Of a DNA stretch of 64,000 nucleotides, positions 8,899 through 19,033 are shown piece by piece. The notes beneath the pieces are model-generated. The model saw only the letters and a list, made by a program, of their open reading frames with translations. It searched no databases and had not been told where the DNA came from. Numbering within the stretch: the stretch's first letter is position 1; the number at the start of each line of letters is the position of its first letter. The position numbers and the translations under genes are program-made. This stretch comes from Marinisporobacter sp. Lineage in GTDB: Bacteria; Bacillota; Clostridia; Peptostreptococcales; Thermotaleaceae. The stretch is taken from contig JAOARP010000058.1 of assembly GCA_025210525.1 (NCBI GenBank), forward strand, positions 124,001 through 188,000, read 5' to 3'.

Positions 8899-9840
8899 AT
8901 GTCAAAGATCGCTTTTGTTTTTCCAGGGCAAGGAGCTCAATATGTAGGAATGGGAAAAGAGTTTGTAGAAAATTTTGAAATAGCGAATGAATTATTTGAA
9001 CAAGCGAGTGAAGCTATAGGGTATGATATGAAGAAAATGTGTTTTGAAGGACCAGAGGAGGATTTAAAGAAAACAGAAAATACACAGCCTGCCATCCTTA
9101 CAACATGTATAGCTATAGCAAAAGTTCTTGAGGAAAAAGGGATTAAGCCTCATTTAAGTGCAGGTCTTAGTTTAGGAGAATATGCATCTTTAGTAATAGC
9201 TGGAGTAATGGACTTTAAAGATGCTGTTTCATTAGTGAAAAAGAGAGGAAAATATATGCAAGAAGCAGTTCCTCTTGGAGTTGGAACCATGGCAGCAATT
9301 TTAGGTATGGAAAGAAAAGATTTAGAAAAAACATTAGAAAAAGCAAAGGAATTTGGAATTGTAGAAGCTGCTAACTTTAACACCCCAGGACAAATTGTTA
9401 TATCAGGAGAAGTGGGTGCTGTTGAAAAGGCTTGTGAAATTGCAAAAGAAATGGGAGCTAAAAAGGCAGTGGTACTTCCAGTAAGTGCACCTTTTCACTG
9501 TTCCATGTTAGTACCTGCAGGAGAAAAACTTTTCCTTGAACTTGAAAATGTTAAAATAAATGATTTTAAGCTACCTGTTTTAGCGAATGTCCATGCTGAT
9601 TATTACAAAGAAAAATCAGAGGTGAAGGATTTACTTGTAAGACAAGTGAGTAATTCTGTTTTATGGGAAGATAGTGTTGTAAAAATGCTAGAAGAAGGTG
9701 TAGATACATTTATAGAAATTGGACCTGGAAAATCATTGAGCGGTTTTATTAAAAAGATTAATAGGAAATTAAAGAAAGAAATTTCTATATACAATGTAGA
9801 AAATATGGAGACATTAGAAAAACTATTATCTAATTTTTAA
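8899..9840 (+). CDS. fabD: Malonyl-CoA:ACP transacylase
   Basis: A 313-residue acyltransferase that loads malonyl onto ACP. FVFPGQGAQYVGMG opens the protein, the nucleophile S91 lies in GLSLGEY (usual GHSLGE, with the His replaced by Leu, a variant I believe is common in clostridia), and the catalytic His is H199 in SAPFHCSML. AAGGAG eight bases upstream supports this ATG over the in-frame GTG at 8890, which overlaps the ribosome site. Tightly packed after fabK. Confidence 0.96.
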   Translation: MSKIAFVFPGQGAQYVGMGKEFVENFEIANELFEQASEAIGYDMKKMCFEGPEEDLKKTENTQPAILTTCIAIAKVLEEKGIKPHLSAGLSLGEYASLVIAGVMDFKDAVSLVKKRGKYMQEAVPLGVGTMAAILGMERKDLEKTLEKAKEFGIVEAANFNTPGQIVISGEVGAVEKACEIAKEMGAKKAVVLPVSAPFHCSMLVPAGEKLFLELENVKINDFKLPVLANVHADYYKEKSEVKDLLVRQVSNSVLWEDSVVKMLEEGVDTFIEIGPGKSLSGFIKKINRKLKKEISIYNVENMETLEKLLSNF

Positions 9841-9862
9841 GAAAAGTGGAAGGATGAATAAA

Positions 9863-10606
9863 ATGAACTTAACAGGAAAAACGGCTATTGTAACAGGTGG
9901 ATCTAGAGGGATTGGTAAAGCTATTGCTTTAAAATTAGCAGACTTAGGAGCAAATATTGTTGTGAATTATACAAGTAATGCAGCAAAAGCTGAAGAAGTT
10001 GTAAAACAGATAAAAGATATGGGAAAAGAAGCCATTGCTTTAAAAGCAGACGTTTCTAATAGTGAAGAGGTTCAAAATTTTATAAAAGAAGTTGAAGAAA
10101 AATTTGAGAGCATTGATATATTAGTAAATAATGCTGGAATTACAAAAGATACATTACTTATGAAAATGAAAGAAGAAGATTGGGATCGAGTAATGTCTAT
10201 TAATCTTAAAGGTACATATAATTGCACGAAAGCAGTTACAAGAAAAATGATGAAACAAAGAAGTGGAAAAATTGTAAATGTAGCATCTGTTGTAGGAGTA
10301 ACAGGTAATGCAGGTCAAGCTAATTATGCAGCATCAAAGGCAGGTGTTATTGGCTTTACAAAATCTATTGCAAAAGAATTAGGTATAAGAGGAATCAATG
10401 TAAATGCTGTGGCACCAGGATTTATAGAAACAGATATGACGGATGTTTTATCTGATAAAGTGAAAGAAGAAATTATGAAAAATATTCCAATGAAAAAATT
10501 AGGAAAAGCTGAAGATGTAGCAAATGTTGTAGCTTTCTTATGTTCAAATGAAGCAAGTTACGTTACAGGACAGGTACTAAATATAGATGGCGGAATGGCT
10601 ATGTAA
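9863..10606 (+). CDS. fabG: 3-oxoacyl-ACP reductase (FabG)
   Basis: A 247-residue short-chain dehydrogenase that makes 3-hydroxyacyl-ACP with NADPH. Nucleotide motif TGGSRGIG (residues 11-18), NNAG (89-92), and the catalytic tetrad N114, S142, Y155 and K159 (YAASK) are intact, as is the C-terminal YVTGQVLNIDGGMAM. The second ATG is chosen because GGAAGGA is spaced 8 nt from it and overlaps the first (9854). Confidence 0.97.
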   Translation: MNLTGKTAIVTGGSRGIGKAIALKLADLGANIVVNYTSNAAKAEEVVKQIKDMGKEAIALKADVSNSEEVQNFIKEVEEKFESIDILVNNAGITKDTLLMKMKEEDWDRVMSINLKGTYNCTKAVTRKMMKQRSGKIVNVASVVGVTGNAGQANYAASKAGVIGFTKSIAKELGIRGINVNAVAPGFIETDMTDVLSDKVKEEIMKNIPMKKLGKAEDVANVVAFLCSNEASYVTGQVLNIDGGMAM

Positions 10607-10633
10607 TAAAGGTCGAGAGGAGGTGACAGGAAA

Positions 10634-10861
10634 ATGTTTGAAAAAATTGTTGAGATCATTGCAGATCAATTAGGTTTAGATGATACAGCTCATATTAAGG
10701 CAGAAACTTCTTTAATGGGTGATTTGGAGGCAGATTCTTTAGATGCAGTTGAAATTATGATGGCACTAGAGGATGAATTTGATATAGAAATTCCTGATGA
10801 GGATGCTGAAAAATTCAAAAATATAGGTGATATTGCCAAATATATTGAAGAAAATAAGTAA
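10634..10861 (+). CDS. acpP: Acyl carrier protein
   Basis: A 75-residue acidic four-helix protein. The 4'-phosphopantetheine attachment serine is S35 in EADSLDAVE. It carries the growing acyl chain between the Fab enzymes encoded around it. Strong GAGAGGAGGTGACAG region upstream, consistent with the high expression expected of ACP. The stop codon is immediately followed by the leader of fabF. Confidence 0.98.
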   Translation: MFEKIVEIIADQLGLDDTAHIKAETSLMGDLEADSLDAVEIMMALEDEFDIEIPDEDAEKFKNIGDIAKYIEENK

Positions 10862-10879
10862 TTGGGGGAGGTTATTTAC

Positions 10880-12118
10880 TTGAAAAGAAGAGTTGTTGTT
10901 ACAGGAATTGGAGCAGTTACTCCCATAGGAATTGGAAAAGAAAATTTCTTTAATGCATTAAAATTAGGAAAATGTGGGATTGATAGAATAACTAAATTTG
11001 ATACAACGGATTTTACTGCTCAAATAGCTGGAGAAGTAAAAGATTTTGAACCAACAGATTATATAGATAAAAAAGAAGCAAAAAGAATGGACCCGTATAC
11101 TCAATTTGCTGTTGCTGCTTCTAAAATGGCAGTAGAAGATGCTAAGATAGATTTAGAAAGCATTAATCAAAATAGATTTGGTGTTGTACTTGGGTCAGGA
11201 ATTGGTGGAATTCAGACTTTAGAAGAACAATATAAAAAACTTTTAGATAAAGGACCTAGAAGAGTTAGCCCATTCTTTATCCCAATGATGATTACCAATA
11301 TTGCAGCAGGTCAAGTATCCATAAGGTTTGGAGCAAAGGGTCCAAATAGTACTACTGTAACAGCATGTGCATCTTCGACAAATGCTATTGGTGATGCTTT
11401 TAAAATCATCCAAAGAGGAGATGCGGATATGATGATTACAGGTGGAACAGAAGCATCTATTACCCCTCTAGCTGTAGCAGGATTTTGTACAATGAAAGCA
11501 TTATCTACAAGAAATGATGATCCCAAAACAGCAAGTAGACCATTTGATAAAGATAGAGATGGCTTTGTTATGGGTGAAGGTGCTGGTATGATTATTCTAG
11601 AAGAATTAGAGCATGCATTAGCTCGTGGAGCTCATATTTATGGAGAAATGGTTGGCTATGGAATGAGTGCAGATGCTTATCATATTACAGCACCCGCTCC
11701 AGAAGGAGAAGGTGGTGCCCGTGCTATGAAAAATGCTATTGATGATGCGGGAATTCAACCTGAGGATATTGACTATATTAATGCCCATGGTACATCTACA
11801 CCATTAAATGATAAAAATGAATCTATGGCAATTAAAACTGTATTTGGAGAACATGCGTATAAGCTATCAGTAAGTTCAACAAAATCAATGACAGGGCATC
11901 TTCTTGGAGGTGCAGGTGGAGTAGAAGCTATTGCTTGTCTTTTAGCTTTAACAGAGGACTTTATTCCACCGACGATTAATTATACAACACCTGATCCTGA
12001 ATGTGATTTAGACTATACACCAAATGAAGGAAGAAACAGAGAAGTAAGATATGCTTTGTCTAATTCATTAGGATTTGGAGGACATAATGCAACAATCGTA
12101 TTAAAAAAATATGAATAA
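10880..12118 (+). CDS. fabF: 3-oxoacyl-ACP synthase II (FabF)
   Basis: A 412-residue elongating condensing enzyme. The Cys-His-His triad is C163 ([10 protein letters not shown]), H303 ([11 protein letters not shown]) and H340 ([12 protein letters not shown]). The start is a TTG eight bases after GGGGGAGG, giving [11 protein letters not shown]; the alternative TTG at 10862 precedes the ribosome site. Last gene of the FapR-controlled operon, followed by a terminator. The operon has no fabZ or acetyl-CoA carboxylase genes, so those must lie elsewhere. Confidence 0.97.
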   Translation: MKRRVVVTGIGAVTPIGIGKENFFNALKLGKCGIDRITKFDTTDFTAQIAGEVKDFEPTDYIDKKEAKRMDPYTQFAVAASKMAVEDAKIDLESINQNRFGVVLGSGIGGIQTLEEQYKKLLDKGPRRVSPFFIPMMITNIAAGQVSIRFGAKGPNSTTVTACASSTNAIGDAFKIIQRGDADMMITGGTEASITPLAVAGFCTMKALSTRNDDPKTASRPFDKDRDGFVMGEGAGMIILEELEHALARGAHIYGEMVGYGMSADAYHITAPAPEGEGGARAMKNAIDDAGIQPEDIDYINAHGTSTPLNDKNESMAIKTVFGEHAYKLSVSSTKSMTGHLLGGAGGVEAIACLLALTEDFIPPTINYTTPDPECDLDYTPNEGRNREVRYALSNSLGFGGHNATIVLKKYE

Positions 12119-12120
12119 AC

Positions 12121-12158
12121 AAATGGGAAGTCTATATAGACTTCCCATTATTATTCTA
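12121..12158 (+). terminator. Terminator of the fatty-acid operon
   Basis: A long, nearly perfect inverted repeat (AATGGGAAGTCTA / TAGACTTCCCATT) begins 3 nt after the fabF stop codon. The T tract is interrupted (ATTATTATT), so it is a strong hairpin with a modest U tail. Confidence 0.75.
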
Positions 12159-12237
12159 TAGCTTTTAAAATGGTGAAAAAAAGTGTACAATAAATAATGA
12201 TGTAAAAGACTGTTTTAAAATACGAAGGAGGACTTAT

Positions 12238-12948
12238 ATGCATAGTAAAAATATGGACAGGAAAGAAGCCTTAAAAGAACTCACAGAAAAACTAGATTAT
12301 GCTTTTAAAAATGTTGGTTTATTAAATGAAGCTTTAACACATAGCTCTTATGCAAATGAGAATAAAAAAAGAAATGTGAAGTATAATGAAAGATTGGAGT
12401 TTTTGGGAGATTCAGTACTTAGTATTGTTATTAGTGATCATTTATATAATCATTTAGAAACGCTACAGGAAGGAGAACTCACAAAAATAAGAGCAAGTAT
12501 TGTTTGTGAAGGATCCCTTGCAAATTGTTCTAGATCTTTGAATACAGGGAAATATCTTCTTTTAGGAAAAGGAGAAGAAGTAACAGGAGGAAGAGAGCGA
12601 GTATCAATACTTGCAGATACCTTTGAAGCTATTATTGGTGCAATTTACTTAGATGGAGGACTTTCTAAAGTAAAAAGGTTTATACTAAATACTCTAAGAA
12701 AGACTATTGAAGATGCTATAGAAGGAAAGATCTTTAAAGATTATAAGACCTATTTACAAGAAATAGTTCAAAGCGTAAATGCGGATAAGATTAACTATGA
12801 AGTAGTAGATGAAACAGGACCAGATCATAATAAAGTTTTTTATGTTCATGTAATTGTAGGGGATCAAGTGGCAGGAAAAGGATCTGGTAAAAGTAAGAAG
12901 GAAGCAGAACAAAATGCAGCAAAAGAAGCATTAAAGAAGGTGGTTTAG
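12238..12948 (+). CDS. rnc: Ribonuclease III
   Basis: A 236-residue double-strand-specific endoribonuclease that processes rRNA precursors. The catalytic signature NERLEFLGDSV (residues 50-60) is intact, with the second acidic cluster at LADTFEAIIGAIYLDGG, and a C-terminal double-stranded RNA-binding domain (about residues 165-235, ending GKSKKEAEQNAAKEAL). ATG follows a strong AGGAGG. It stands at the head of the rnc - radical SAM - smc - ftsY order typical of clostridia, and its stop codon abuts the next start. Confidence 0.97.
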   Translation: MHSKNMDRKEALKELTEKLDYAFKNVGLLNEALTHSSYANENKKRNVKYNERLEFLGDSVLSIVISDHLYNHLETLQEGELTKIRASIVCEGSLANCSRSLNTGKYLLLGKGEEVTGGRERVSILADTFEAIIGAIYLDGGLSKVKRFILNTLRKTIEDAIEGKIFKDYKTYLQEIVQSVNADKINYEVVDETGPDHNKVFYVHVIVGDQVAGKGSGKSKKEAEQNAAKEALKKVV

Positions 12949-14028
12949 TTGGCAAAAAAACACTATATTATTCCAGTATTTGTTCCTCATAAGGGATGCC
13001 CTTTTGATTGTGTTTTTTGTAATCAGAAAAAAATTACAGGACGTACAAAGGAGATTACAGCTGAAGAAGTAGATGAACAGATTCAGGAGTACTTAAGTAC
13101 TATAGGAAACTTAAATGGAAAGCATGTAGAAATTGCTTTTTTTGGAGGTAGTTTCACAGGAATCGAAAAAATGAAACAAGAAGAGCTTTTAAGGATTGCT
13201 TATAAGTGGAAAAAAAGAGGAAAGATAAAGGATATTCGATTATCTACAAGACCTGATTATATAGATGAATCTATCATGAAATTCTTAATAGATTATGGTG
13301 TATCCATTATAGAACTAGGGGTTCAATCCATGGATCATGAAGTTCTTATTAAAAGTGGACGAGGACATACGGCTGAAGATGTAGTAGCTGCAGTGAAAAT
13401 AATGAAACAATATCCAGTTGAAATTGGTCTTCAAATGATGATTGGTTTGCCAGGAGATACGATAGAGATTGCAAATGGTACAGCTGAAAAGATTATTGAT
13501 TTATCACCAAGCTTTGTAAGAATTTATCCTACTTTAGTAGTGAAGGATACATATTTAGAAAAAATGTACTTACAAGGAAACTATAATTCCTTATCCATAG
13601 AAGAGGCAGTAGTTATTTCTAAAGGTTTACTTTTGAAGTTTTTAAAGTCAGAAATACCTGTAATAAGAGTAGGGCTTCAACCTACAGAAAATATTTTATT
13701 AGGAAAAGAAGTGATTGCAGGCCCATTTCATCCGTCCTTTCGCCAGTTAGTTGAATCAAAAATATTTAAAGGAATGCTTGATTATGCCCTTTCAAGACAA
13801 GATATAAAGAATCATTCATTCATAGAAATACAAGTTAATGATAGATATCTTTCTAGTTTAGTGGGACATAAAAAAGAGAATATAAATTTTATTAAAAATA
13901 AATATAGCATAAAAAAAATAAAAATTATTAGAAATAATGATTTGAAGGATACTTGCATAAAAATCATTAAATCAGGGGAAGAAACCTTTGTATTGAATAT
14001 GAAAGAATATGCCAATAATGCAATTTAA
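12949..14028 (+). CDS. Elp3-like radical SAM protein of unknown function
   Basis: A 359-residue radical SAM enzyme with C17, C21 and C24 in the CxxxCxxC cluster motif (CPFDCVFC), followed by AFFGGSFTGIE and the Elp3/HemN-like LSTRPDYID and GLQMMIGLPGD segments. The tRNA-acetyltransferase domain of true Elp3 is absent. The protein begins at a TTG directly after the rnc stop codon, with AGAAGGTGG inside the rnc 3' end, so the two are probably coupled. Homologues between rnc and smc are, to my knowledge, common in clostridia but uncharacterised. A role in RNA modification is a guess from the fold and neighbours. Confidence 0.85.
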   Translation: MAKKHYIIPVFVPHKGCPFDCVFCNQKKITGRTKEITAEEVDEQIQEYLSTIGNLNGKHVEIAFFGGSFTGIEKMKQEELLRIAYKWKKRGKIKDIRLSTRPDYIDESIMKFLIDYGVSIIELGVQSMDHEVLIKSGRGHTAEDVVAAVKIMKQYPVEIGLQMMIGLPGDTIEIANGTAEKIIDLSPSFVRIYPTLVVKDTYLEKMYLQGNYNSLSIEEAVVISKGLLLKFLKSEIPVIRVGLQPTENILLGKEVIAGPFHPSFRQLVESKIFKGMLDYALSRQDIKNHSFIEIQVNDRYLSSLVGHKKENINFIKNKYSIKKIKIIRNNDLKDTCIKIIKSGEETFVLNMKEYANNAI

Positions 14029-14074
14029 AATTTATCTAATCAGAAGATGAGTTTTAAATTGCATTGTGAATGGA

Positions 14075-14103
14075 TTTACATGATGTAAAAGGGATACTAT
14101 ATA
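14075..14103 (+). promoter_or_regulatory. Putative promoter of smc-ftsY
   Basis: TTTACA, a 17-bp spacer and TATATA, ending 45 bp upstream of the smc start codon. Moderate match only. Confidence 0.45.
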
Positions 14104-14147
14104 TGGTAAAATATTTGAAGTGACTAGTAAAGAAGAGGTGTTACAGT

Positions 14148-17100
14148 TTGTATCTGAAAAAAGTTGATATACATGGGTTTAAATCTTTTGCAGATAAGAT
14201 TGGAATCGAGTTTGAAAAAGGGGTTACAGGAATTGTAGGTCCTAATGGAAGTGGTAAGAGTAATATTTCAGATGCCATAAGATGGGTTCTAGGAGAACAA
14301 AGTGCGAAAACCTTAAGGGGAAGTAGGATGGATGATGTTATATTTGCTGGGACTACAAAGAGAAAACCAGTTGGCATGGCAGAAGTATCTTTAACTCTTG
14401 ATAATGAATCCAATAAGCTTCCTGTTGATTATTCAGAAGTTACAGTGACGAGAAGAGTCTATCGTTCAGGAGAGAGTGAATATTATATTAATAAATCCTT
14501 ATGCAGATTAAAAGATATAAGAGAAATATTTATGGATACAGGTGTAGGCGTAGACGGATATTCTATTATTGGACAAGGTAAAATAGATGAGATTTTAAAT
14601 AATAAGTCAGGAAATAGGAGACTTTTGTTTGAAGAAGCTGCTGGAATTGTTAAATATAGAACTAGAAAAGAAGATTCAGAAAAAAAATTAGAAAATACAA
14701 ATCAAAATTTAACTAGAGTAGATGATATTGTTAGAGAGCTGCAATCAAGGATAGAACCCCTAAAAGAACAAAGTAAAAAAGCAAAAACTTTTTTAGAAGT
14801 TCAGGGAGAATTGAAGGATTTAGAAATCAATCTATTTATTCGTGAATTAGAAGCTTTAAAATATGATATAGAAGCATTGAAGGAACAAGAAAATATTATA
14901 CGAAATCAATTAGATCATTATTCTGAAGATAAAGAAGAAATTGAAGGGAATTATGGAGAAACTAAAAGAAATATAGAAGCAATAGACACAACTATTCAAC
15001 AATTGCAAAATAATATATTTGAAACGATTCATCTATTGGAGAAAAAAGAAGGGGAATTAGGTCTTTGTAATGAGAAAGTATTAAATATTACTGAAAATAC
15101 AAAAAGATTAAATGATGAAATCAAAGAAATAGATGAAAGTAAACATAATTTTCGAATTCAATTAGATGAAAAGAAAGAAGAACTTAAAAATGCAAGTAGT
15201 TTTTTAGAGAATACAAGAAATCACTTACAAAATAAATTAAATGATTTTGACCAAGCAAGGAATGTAATAGAAAAAAAAGAAGAAGATATGGAAAAATCTA
15301 AAGAAACTGTAATTGATTTATTAAATACAGCGGCTACAATAAAAAGTGAAATGCATAGTTTAATTACATTTCAAAATAATATTATAAAACGACAAAAGCA
15401 GATCGAAGAAGATAAAAAAAATATAGAATATGATACGAATTCACTTGAAAAAGAGGAACAAATTATACAGAAGCAATTAAAACACATCCAGAATGAATTT
15501 GAAAATCTGAAAAAAGAAAGAACTTTTATAGATTTAGAAATTGAGAAATCAAACGATTGCATGGAAGAGAATAAAGAAAAAGAGGATCAATTGAAGCAAA
15601 ATATTCAAGAAAAGCAAACAAGAAAGAAATTACTAGAAGAAATGGAAAAGGAATATGAAGGCTTTCATAAAAGTGTAAAAAATACCCTTATTCATGCAAA
15701 GAATAATCCTCATTTAGGCAAAGGGATCTATGGTGTAGTAGCAGAGCTTATTGACGTTCCAAAAGGATTTGAGGTTGCTGTTGAAGTGGCATTAGGTGGT
15801 GCTATGCAAAATATTGTTTGTGAAAGGACTGAAGATGCCAACCGAGTGATTCATTATTTAAAGAAAAACAAGCTAGGAAGAGTGACTTTTTTACCAAGGG
15901 ATCGGTTTAAGAAGAACTTTTTTCAAAAAGAGAAGATCGTAGATGAAAAAGGTTTTTTAGGGTTTGCTATAGATCAAATAGGATTTTGTGAAGACTATGA
16001 AAATGTAATACAGTACCTATTAGGAAGAGTAGTATTTGTAGATCAGATAGAAAATGGAATACTTCTTTCTAAAAAAATTGGGAATAAATATAAAATTGTA
16101 TCTTTAGATGGAGACATTATCAATCCTAGTGGAGCCATAACCGGAGGAAGTTATCGTTCAAAAACGTTAAATATATTAAGTAGAAAAAGAGAAATAGAAG
16201 AATTAAATAATAATATTAAAACTTTGACTGTAGAGTACGAAGGAAAACTAAAGATTAGCCATAATATGGAATCAAAGCTTATAGACCTTAAAAAAAAGCT
16301 GAATGAACAAGATCGTTTATTAAAAGAAAAAGAAATTGCTTTTATTAATACGGAAAATAAGAAAAATCAACTTCAAAAAGAAATCAAAAACTACCAAGAA
16401 AATATATGCCGTATCGATTTAGAAATAGAACAATTAACTATGGAAGAGTTAGATACAGATAAAAATATAAAAATAAAAAAGAATGAAGTTGAAAAGCTTG
16501 AAACAAAAGAAAAAGAAATACAAGATCAAGTATCAAGTAGTAAAAGTTCCTATGATGAAGAGAGAATAAAAAAAGAAAAATTGAGTGGTGAAGTAACAAA
16601 TATAAAAATAGAGATTGCTTCTCTAGAGCAAAAAAGGAAACATATTGATCAAGATATAAAAATGGCAATATCAAAAATAAAAGAACTAGATGATTCAAAA
16701 AACAATAAGCAAAAAGAAATACAGCAGCTCATAGGAAATAAAGAAAAACGACTTAAGCAATTAAATGGATTGAAAATCGAAATGAAAGATGCAGATGTGT
16801 TAAAAAAGCAATGTGAATTCAATTTAGGACAAGAAAAATCAAAACGAAAAGAAGTCTATAAAAATTTTGAAGAAGTAGAAGAAAATCTAAAAAAAATCAA
16901 TGAAATGGTAGGGGAATTACAAGATAGTCTCCATAAAATTGAAGTAAAGCTTACAAGGCTCGAAATGCAACAAGAATCTTATTTTAATAAATTATGGGAA
17001 ACTTATGAAATTACTTATGTAGAAGCTTTGTCTTATAAAAAGGAAAATATGAATTTGCCAGAAGCATCTAAAAAGATCAAGCTATTAAAAAAGAAGATTA

Positions 17101-17711
17101 GAGATCTTGGGAGTGTAAATTTAGAGGCTATTAAAGAGTATGAGGAAGTAATGGAACGATATGAATTTTTGACAGCACAAAAAGAAGATTTAATAGCTGC
17201 TATTGATTCTCTTAAAAAAGTGATTAAAGAGATGGAAAATACAATGAGAACACAATTTGCAGAAAGCTTTGAAAGGATTAAAGTAAATTTTGATGAAGTA
17301 TTTAAAAAGCTATTTGGTGGCGGAAAGGCACAACTGAAATTAGATGATGAAGAAGATATTCTTTCATCTAAAATAGAAATTATTGCACAACCCCCAGGGA
17401 AAAAGTTGCAGAATTTATCCTTACTTTCTGGAGGAGAAAGAGCATTGACAGCTATAGCACTATTGTTTGCTATTTTAAAAGTAAAGCCCACTCCTTTTTG
17501 TATTTTAGATGAAATAGAGGCAGCTTTAGATGATGCAAATGTTTATAGATATGCAGAGTTTTTAAAAGAATTTTCAAAAGAAACACAGTTTATTGTAGTA
17601 ACTCATAGAAAGGGAACTATGGAGTCTGTAGATGCTTTATATGGTGTAACCATGCAAGAACACGGAATTTCTAAATTAGTATCTGTAAAACTTACTGATA
17701 AAATTAGCTAA
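14148..17711 (+). CDS. smc: Chromosome segregation protein SMC
   Basis: A 1187-residue SMC ATPase, usual length. Walker A GPNGSGKSN is at residues 31-39. Two long coiled-coil arms flank the hinge (about residues 520-680, containing VAVEVALGGAMQNIV and the glycine pair in SGAITGGSYR). The C-terminal head carries LLSGGERALTA (about 1094) and Walker B CILDEIEAALDD (about 1118). It forms the condensin complex with ScpA and ScpB, not encoded here. The start is a TTG seven bases after AAGAGGTG, giving MYLKKVDIHGFKSF. ftsY follows after 16 nt. Confidence 0.98.
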   Translation: MYLKKVDIHGFKSFADKIGIEFEKGVTGIVGPNGSGKSNISDAIRWVLGEQSAKTLRGSRMDDVIFAGTTKRKPVGMAEVSLTLDNESNKLPVDYSEVTVTRRVYRSGESEYYINKSLCRLKDIREIFMDTGVGVDGYSIIGQGKIDEILNNKSGNRRLLFEEAAGIVKYRTRKEDSEKKLENTNQNLTRVDDIVRELQSRIEPLKEQSKKAKTFLEVQGELKDLEINLFIRELEALKYDIEALKEQENIIRNQLDHYSEDKEEIEGNYGETKRNIEAIDTTIQQLQNNIFETIHLLEKKEGELGLCNEKVLNITENTKRLNDEIKEIDESKHNFRIQLDEKKEELKNASSFLENTRNHLQNKLNDFDQARNVIEKKEEDMEKSKETVIDLLNTAATIKSEMHSLITFQNNIIKRQKQIEEDKKNIEYDTNSLEKEEQIIQKQLKHIQNEFENLKKERTFIDLEIEKSNDCMEENKEKEDQLKQNIQEKQTRKKLLEEMEKEYEGFHKSVKNTLIHAKNNPHLGKGIYGVVAELIDVPKGFEVAVEVALGGAMQNIVCERTEDANRVIHYLKKNKLGRVTFLPRDRFKKNFFQKEKIVDEKGFLGFAIDQIGFCEDYENVIQYLLGRVVFVDQIENGILLSKKIGNKYKIVSLDGDIINPSGAITGGSYRSKTLNILSRKREIEELNNNIKTLTVEYEGKLKISHNMESKLIDLKKKLNEQDRLLKEKEIAFINTENKKNQLQKEIKNYQENICRIDLEIEQLTMEELDTDKNIKIKKNEVEKLETKEKEIQDQVSSSKSSYDEERIKKEKLSGEVTNIKIEIASLEQKRKHIDQDIKMAISKIKELDDSKNNKQKEIQQLIGNKEKRLKQLNGLKIEMKDADVLKKQCEFNLGQEKSKRKEVYKNFEEVEENLKKINEMVGELQDSLHKIEVKLTRLEMQQESYFNKLWETYEITYVEALSYKKENMNLPEASKKIKLLKKKIRDLGSVNLEAIKEYEEVMERYEFLTAQKEDLIAAIDSLKKVIKEMENTMRTQFAESFERIKVNFDEVFKKLFGGGKAQLKLDDEEDILSSKIEIIAQPPGKKLQNLSLLSGGERALTAIALLFAILKVKPTPFCILDEIEAALDDANVYRYAEFLKEFSKETQFIVVTHRKGTMESVDALYGVTMQEHGISKLVSVKLTDKIS

Positions 17712-17727
17712 AATGGAGGAATTGAAT

Positions 17728-18948
17728 ATGTTCAAAAAATTTATATCAAAGTTTAAAAAAGACAATCAAGAAAATGTAAAAAAACAAGAGGAAAGTGTTC
17801 AAAGAAGTGAAGATACAATAGAAAATCCTCAGGAAGAGATAAAACCTATTGAAAATGAAATAAAAGAAAAGAAGGAAGAGGAAGTTGAAATAATAAAAGA
17901 GGATCAAGCAGAGGAAGAAAAAATAGAGAAAGCAATTCAAAAGGATGAAGTAATAGAAGAGAAAGTAGAGGATTCAAAAGAGAAGGAAGAAGAAAATCAA
18001 ATTGAAGAACAAAAAACAGAAAAAAAGCTAAGTTTTTTTGCAAAATTGAAGAAAGGACTTACAAAAACAAGAGAAGGTATAGCAGGAAAAGTGGATGAGG
18101 TGTTAAAAACCTATAAAAAAGTAGATGAGGAATTATTTGAAGAACTTGAAGAAATCCTCATTACGTCAGATGCAGGGGTCCATACGACTATGGAGATTAT
18201 CGACAGATTAAGAAGTCTAGCAAAAGAAAGAAAGATTACAGAAGCACAAGATTTAAAAGAATTATTAAAAGAGATCTTAGGAGAGCTATTAGAGATGGAC
18301 AAGTCTCATGCTCTAAATGTAGAATCTTCTCCAGCTATTGTTTTGATGGTAGGTGTAAATGGAGTAGGAAAAACTACTTCTATAGGAAAGATTGCACATC
18401 AATTTAAATCACAAGGAAAAAAAGTATTATTAGCAGCAGGAGATACCTTTAGAGCAGCTGCTATTGATCAATTAGAAATTTGGGCAAATAGAGTAGGGGT
18501 GGATGTAATTAAGCACCAAGAAGGAGCAGACCCAGCAGCTGTAATTTATGATGCCATACAATCTGCAAAGGCTAGAAAAATGGATGTGCTTATCTGTGAT
18601 ACAGCAGGAAGACTTCATAATAAAAAGAACTTAATGAATGAATTAGGAAAAGTTGCAAAAGTTGTAGATCGGGAATATCCAGAAGCTTCTAAAGAAGTAC
18701 TTTTAGTATTAGATGCTACAACTGGACAAAATGCTATTCAACAAGCTAAGATTTTTAAAGAAGTAACAGATATAACTGGAGTAGTACTCACAAAATTAGA
18801 TGGAACTGCTAAGGGTGGTGTAGTTCTTGGGATCAGTTCAGAACTTGATATTCCAGTAAAGCTTATTGGTGTAGGAGAAGGAATGGACGATTTACAAAAA
18901 TTTGTACCTGAGGATTTTGTGACTGCATTATTTGGAGAAGAAAATTAA
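17728..18948 (+). CDS. ftsY: Signal recognition particle receptor FtsY
   Basis: A 406-residue GTPase that docks SRP-ribosome complexes at the membrane. Residues 5-100 form a very acidic, Glu/Lys-rich A domain of low complexity. The NG domain follows, with GVNGVGKTTSIGK near residue 208, DTAGRLHNK and TKLDGTAKGG. ATG follows GGAGG with normal spacing; an in-frame ATG five codons earlier overlaps that site. Its partner ffh is encoded 470 bp downstream, so most of the SRP GTPase machinery sits together here. Confidence 0.97.
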   Translation: MFKKFISKFKKDNQENVKKQEESVQRSEDTIENPQEEIKPIENEIKEKKEEEVEIIKEDQAEEEKIEKAIQKDEVIEEKVEDSKEKEEENQIEEQKTEKKLSFFAKLKKGLTKTREGIAGKVDEVLKTYKKVDEELFEELEEILITSDAGVHTTMEIIDRLRSLAKERKITEAQDLKELLKEILGELLEMDKSHALNVESSPAIVLMVGVNGVGKTTSIGKIAHQFKSQGKKVLLAAGDTFRAAAIDQLEIWANRVGVDVIKHQEGADPAAVIYDAIQSAKARKMDVLICDTAGRLHNKKNLMNELGKVAKVVDREYPEASKEVLLVLDATTGQNAIQQAKIFKEVTDITGVVLTKLDGTAKGGVVLGISSELDIPVKLIGVGEGMDDLQKFVPEDFVTALFGEEN

Positions 18949-18956
18949 AAAATAGG

Positions 18957-18985
18957 TTGACAGAGTAAGGAATGTAAGTTAAAAT
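18957..18985 (+). promoter_or_regulatory. Promoter of ylxM-ffh
   Basis: Consensus TTGACA, a 17-bp spacer and TAAAAT, 48 bp upstream of the ylxM start. Confidence 0.75.
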
Positions 18986-19033
18986 ACATCTGTAAAGCAA
19001 AAGACCTTTACACTTTTGATAGGAAGTGTTATA

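Noticed and set aside
17033-17491. A 152-residue minus-strand ORF opposite smc
   Set aside because: Lies entirely within the conserved smc head domain; a shadow frame.
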